A DNA stretch of 13,287 nt from an uncultured Oscillibacter sp. (GTDB lineage: Bacteria > Bacillota > Clostridia > Oscillospirales > Oscillospiraceae). Shown here one piece after another: positions 11,574 to 13,287 of this stretch. Both the position numbers and the translations under genes were made by a program. The notes below the pieces were generated by a model that was not told where the DNA came from, ran no database searches, and saw nothing but the letters and a program-made list of their open reading frames with translations. Location of the stretch: contig CAJUQQ010000052.1 of NCBI GenBank assembly GCA_910588175.1, forward strand, positions 1 to 13,287, written 5' to 3'. The first letter of the stretch is position 1; the number at the start of each line of letters is the position of its first letter.

Positions 11574-13287
11574 GTGATAAAAAAATGGTTTGAGATTATC
11601 ACCGATCACCGGATCAGCCTCCGCGAGCGGATGTTCCGCATTGTGACAGGCGTCTGCATGATCGCCATCACGTTCACCCTGCCCATGGGCAGAAGCATCT
11701 GGAATATCCTGATCCTGCTGCTCAGCCTGACCGCCATGACGGTGATCGTCAAGTACAGCATCCGGCAAAAGCGCATCCACCTGGGCGCTACGCTGATCGC
11801 CATGCTGCTGCTGATCCTGTTCCCCATTACCTTCTTTTCCGCCGGAGGCTTTTACAGCGGCGTGCCGGAGTGGTTCGTGCTCTGCTTCATCTACGTCTGC
11901 ATCACCCTCCAGGGCCGGCGCAGAGTCGTGTTTTTCGGGCTCTGCACGGCGGAAACCATGCTTTGCTACGGCACCGCCTTTTACTTCCCGGCCCTGGCCG
12001 CGCCAAGCTCCCAGCATGACGCGCTCTTCGACTCCGCGTTTTCCATGATCATGGTGGGACTGCTCACCAGCATCCTGCTCATGTTCCTGAACAAGATGTA
12101 CGAGGAGGAAAACGCCCTCTCCCAGCGGCAGAAAAAGGAGATTGAGGAGCTGAACCGGGCGGAGAACCACTTCTTCTCCAGCATGAGCCACGAGATCCGC
12201 ACGCCCATCAACACGATCATCGGGCTGAACGAAATCATTCTGCGGGAGCATATTTCCGAAGAGGTGGCGGAAAACGCCCGGAACATCCAGGGAGCCAGCA
12301 AGCTGCTGCTCTCGCTGATCAACGACATTCTGGACATCTCCAAGATCAAGTCGGGAAAGATGGAAATCGTCAACGTCTCCTATGAGACCGGCGCGCTCTT
12401 TTCCGAAATTGTCAACATGATCTGGATCAAGGCCAAGGAGAAGGACCTGGAATTCAAGCTCCATGTGGACCCCTCCATCCCCAGCATGCTCTGTGGAGAC
12501 GAGGTGCGCATCAAGCAGGTTCTCATCAACCTGCTGAACAACGCGGTAAAGTACACCAGCGCGGGCTCCGTCTCCCTCTCCGTCCGGTGCGAGCGCCTGG
12601 GCGTCAACCGGGTGCGGGTCTGGTATTCCGTGGAGGATACGGGCCAGGGCGTGAAGAAGGAGAACATCCCCTATATTTTCAACGCCTTCCGCCGGGTGGA
12701 TGAGGGGCGGAACCGTTACATCGAGGGCACCGGCCTGGGCCTGAGCATCGTCCACCAGCTGGTGGAGCTGATGGGCGGCGAAATCAGCGTGAACAGCGTC
12801 TATACCAAGGGATCCACGTTTATCGTCTCGCTGGAGCAGGACATCGTGGACGAGAAGGAGCTGGGGACGTTTACGCTGGCCTCCCGGTCCAGGGTACACG
12901 AAGGGGAGACCTACCGGCAGAGCTTCGAGGCGCCGGACGCCCACATCCTGGTGGTGGACGACAACGACATGAACCTGATGGTGGTCAAAAAGCTGCTGGC
13001 GGAGACCAAGATCCAGATTGACACGGCCTCCAGCGGAGCCGAGTGCCTGCGGCTGACGCAGAACCACCATTACGACTGCATCCTCATGGACCATTTGATG
13101 CCGGAGATGGACGGAATCGAGTGTCTCCACGCCCTGCGGGTCCAGCCCGCCGGCCTGTGCCAGGTGGTGCCCGTGGTGGCGCTGACGGCCAACGCGGGCA
13201 GCGACAACCAGCTTCTCTACCGGAGAGAGGGGTTCAGCGGATATCTGGCCAAGCCGGTCAGCGGCGCGCTGCTGGAGGCGGCGGTGC
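11574..13287 (+). CDS. Second hybrid sensor histidine kinase (3' end outside window)
   Basis: The frame opens at GTG 11574, eleven bases after GAGGAG and 43 bases after the previous stop, and stays open for 571 codons to the window edge. Six membrane helices lie in residues 22-172, followed by a coiled linker (EEENALSQRQKKEIEELN). The dimerisation domain has His206 in SSMSHEIRTPIN, and the ATPase domain has LLNNAVKY, VEDTGQG (Asp355) and GTGLGLS. A receiver follows with Asp462/Asp463, Asp506 in LMDHLMPEMDG, Thr538 and Lys560. It resembles the preceding kinase in layout but lacks the pseudo-receiver insertion; whether an HPt follows is unseen. It is probably co-transcribed with the two upstream genes and may supply a second input to the same relay. 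The GTG start may lower its expression. Confidence 0.92.
   Translation, partial: MIKKWFEIITDHRISLRERMFRIVTGVCMIAITFTLPMGRSIWNILILLLSLTAMTVIVKYSIRQKRIHLGATLIAMLLLILFPITFFSAGGFYSGVPEWFVLCFIYVCITLQGRRRVVFFGLCTAETMLCYGTAFYFPALAAPSSQHDALFDSAFSMIMVGLLTSILLMFLNKMYEEENALSQRQKKEIEELNRAENHFFSSMSHEIRTPINTIIGLNEIILREHISEEVAENARNIQGASKLLLSLINDILDISKIKSGKMEIVNVSYETGALFSEIVNMIWIKAKEKDLEFKLHVDPSIPSMLCGDEVRIKQVLINLLNNAVKYTSAGSVSLSVRCERLGVNRVRVWYSVEDTGQGVKKENIPYIFNAFRRVDEGRNRYIEGTGLGLSIVHQLVELMGGEISVNSVYTKGSTFIVSLEQDIVDEKELGTFTLASRSRVHEGETYRQSFEAPDAHILVVDDNDMNLMVVKKLLAETKIQIDTASSGAECLRLTQNHHYDCILMDHLMPEMDGIECLHALRVQPAGLCQVVPVVALTANAGSDNQLLYRREGFSGYLAKPVSGALLEAAV

Noticed and set aside
9524..11602. A 692-codon minus-strand frame opposite the first hybrid kinase
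   Set aside because: Antisense shadow of a high-GC gene whose plus-strand domains are unambiguous.
11457..13130. A 557-codon minus-strand frame opposite the second hybrid kinase
   Set aside because: Antisense shadow, rich in His, Asp and Val; the plus strand carries all the kinase motifs.

Overview
The window looks like the chromosome of a GC-rich, spore-forming member of the Bacillota (class Clostridia, plausibly Oscillospiraceae). The clues are strong AGGAGG-type ribosome binding sites on nearly every gene, short or overlapping intergenic gaps, a small conserved protein typical of Firmicutes, and two collagen-like proteins with a BclA-type C-terminal domain, a fold known from spore exosporium glycoproteins. 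The assignment is an inference from gene content; no 16S or marker gene is present.

Layout. (1) 49-1347, plus strand: a tight three-gene operon with a low-molecular-weight tyrosine phosphatase, a 73-residue conserved protein of unknown function and an SGNH/GDSL hydrolase. (2) 1348-3440, mostly minus strand: a graveyard of broken genes. It holds the C-terminal part of a tyrosine recombinase with an in-frame TAG, the 3' end of an IS200/IS605-type tnpA with its right-end hairpins, a possible aldo/keto reductase start, and an Old Yellow Enzyme-family oxidoreductase that is 5'-truncated, carries an in-frame TAG and seems internally shortened. (3) 3811-7144, plus strand: two tandem collagen-like BclA-type proteins, a strong hairpin, then a family 2 glycosyltransferase with a helical-repeat C-terminus. 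This looks like a spore- or cell-surface glycoprotein module, with the glycosyltransferase as the likely modifier of threonines in the Gly-X-Thr triplets. A sigma-K-like promoter motif lies upstream. (4) 7514-8275: a CutC-family protein behind its own sigma-A-like promoter and a leader of about 200 nt. (5) 8334-8514: a 181-bp miniature inverted-repeat element with 21-bp terminal inverted repeats and several perfect internal hairpins. (6) 8607-13287: a phosphorelay operon with a stand-alone receiver, a hybrid histidine kinase with a degenerate receiver, an active receiver and an HPt domain, and a second hybrid histidine kinase cut off by the window end.

How the genes work together. Regions 3 and 6 are the most interesting. 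Region 3 encodes substrates and a probable modifying enzyme for a collagen-like surface filament; the two paralogues share an N-terminal domain and a one-residue break in the Gly-X-Y repeat at the same place. Region 6 encodes every phosphotransfer module type (His, Asp, HPt-His, free Asp) but no DNA-binding output, so its target must lie outside the window. I did not recognise a wholly new defence or biosynthetic system.
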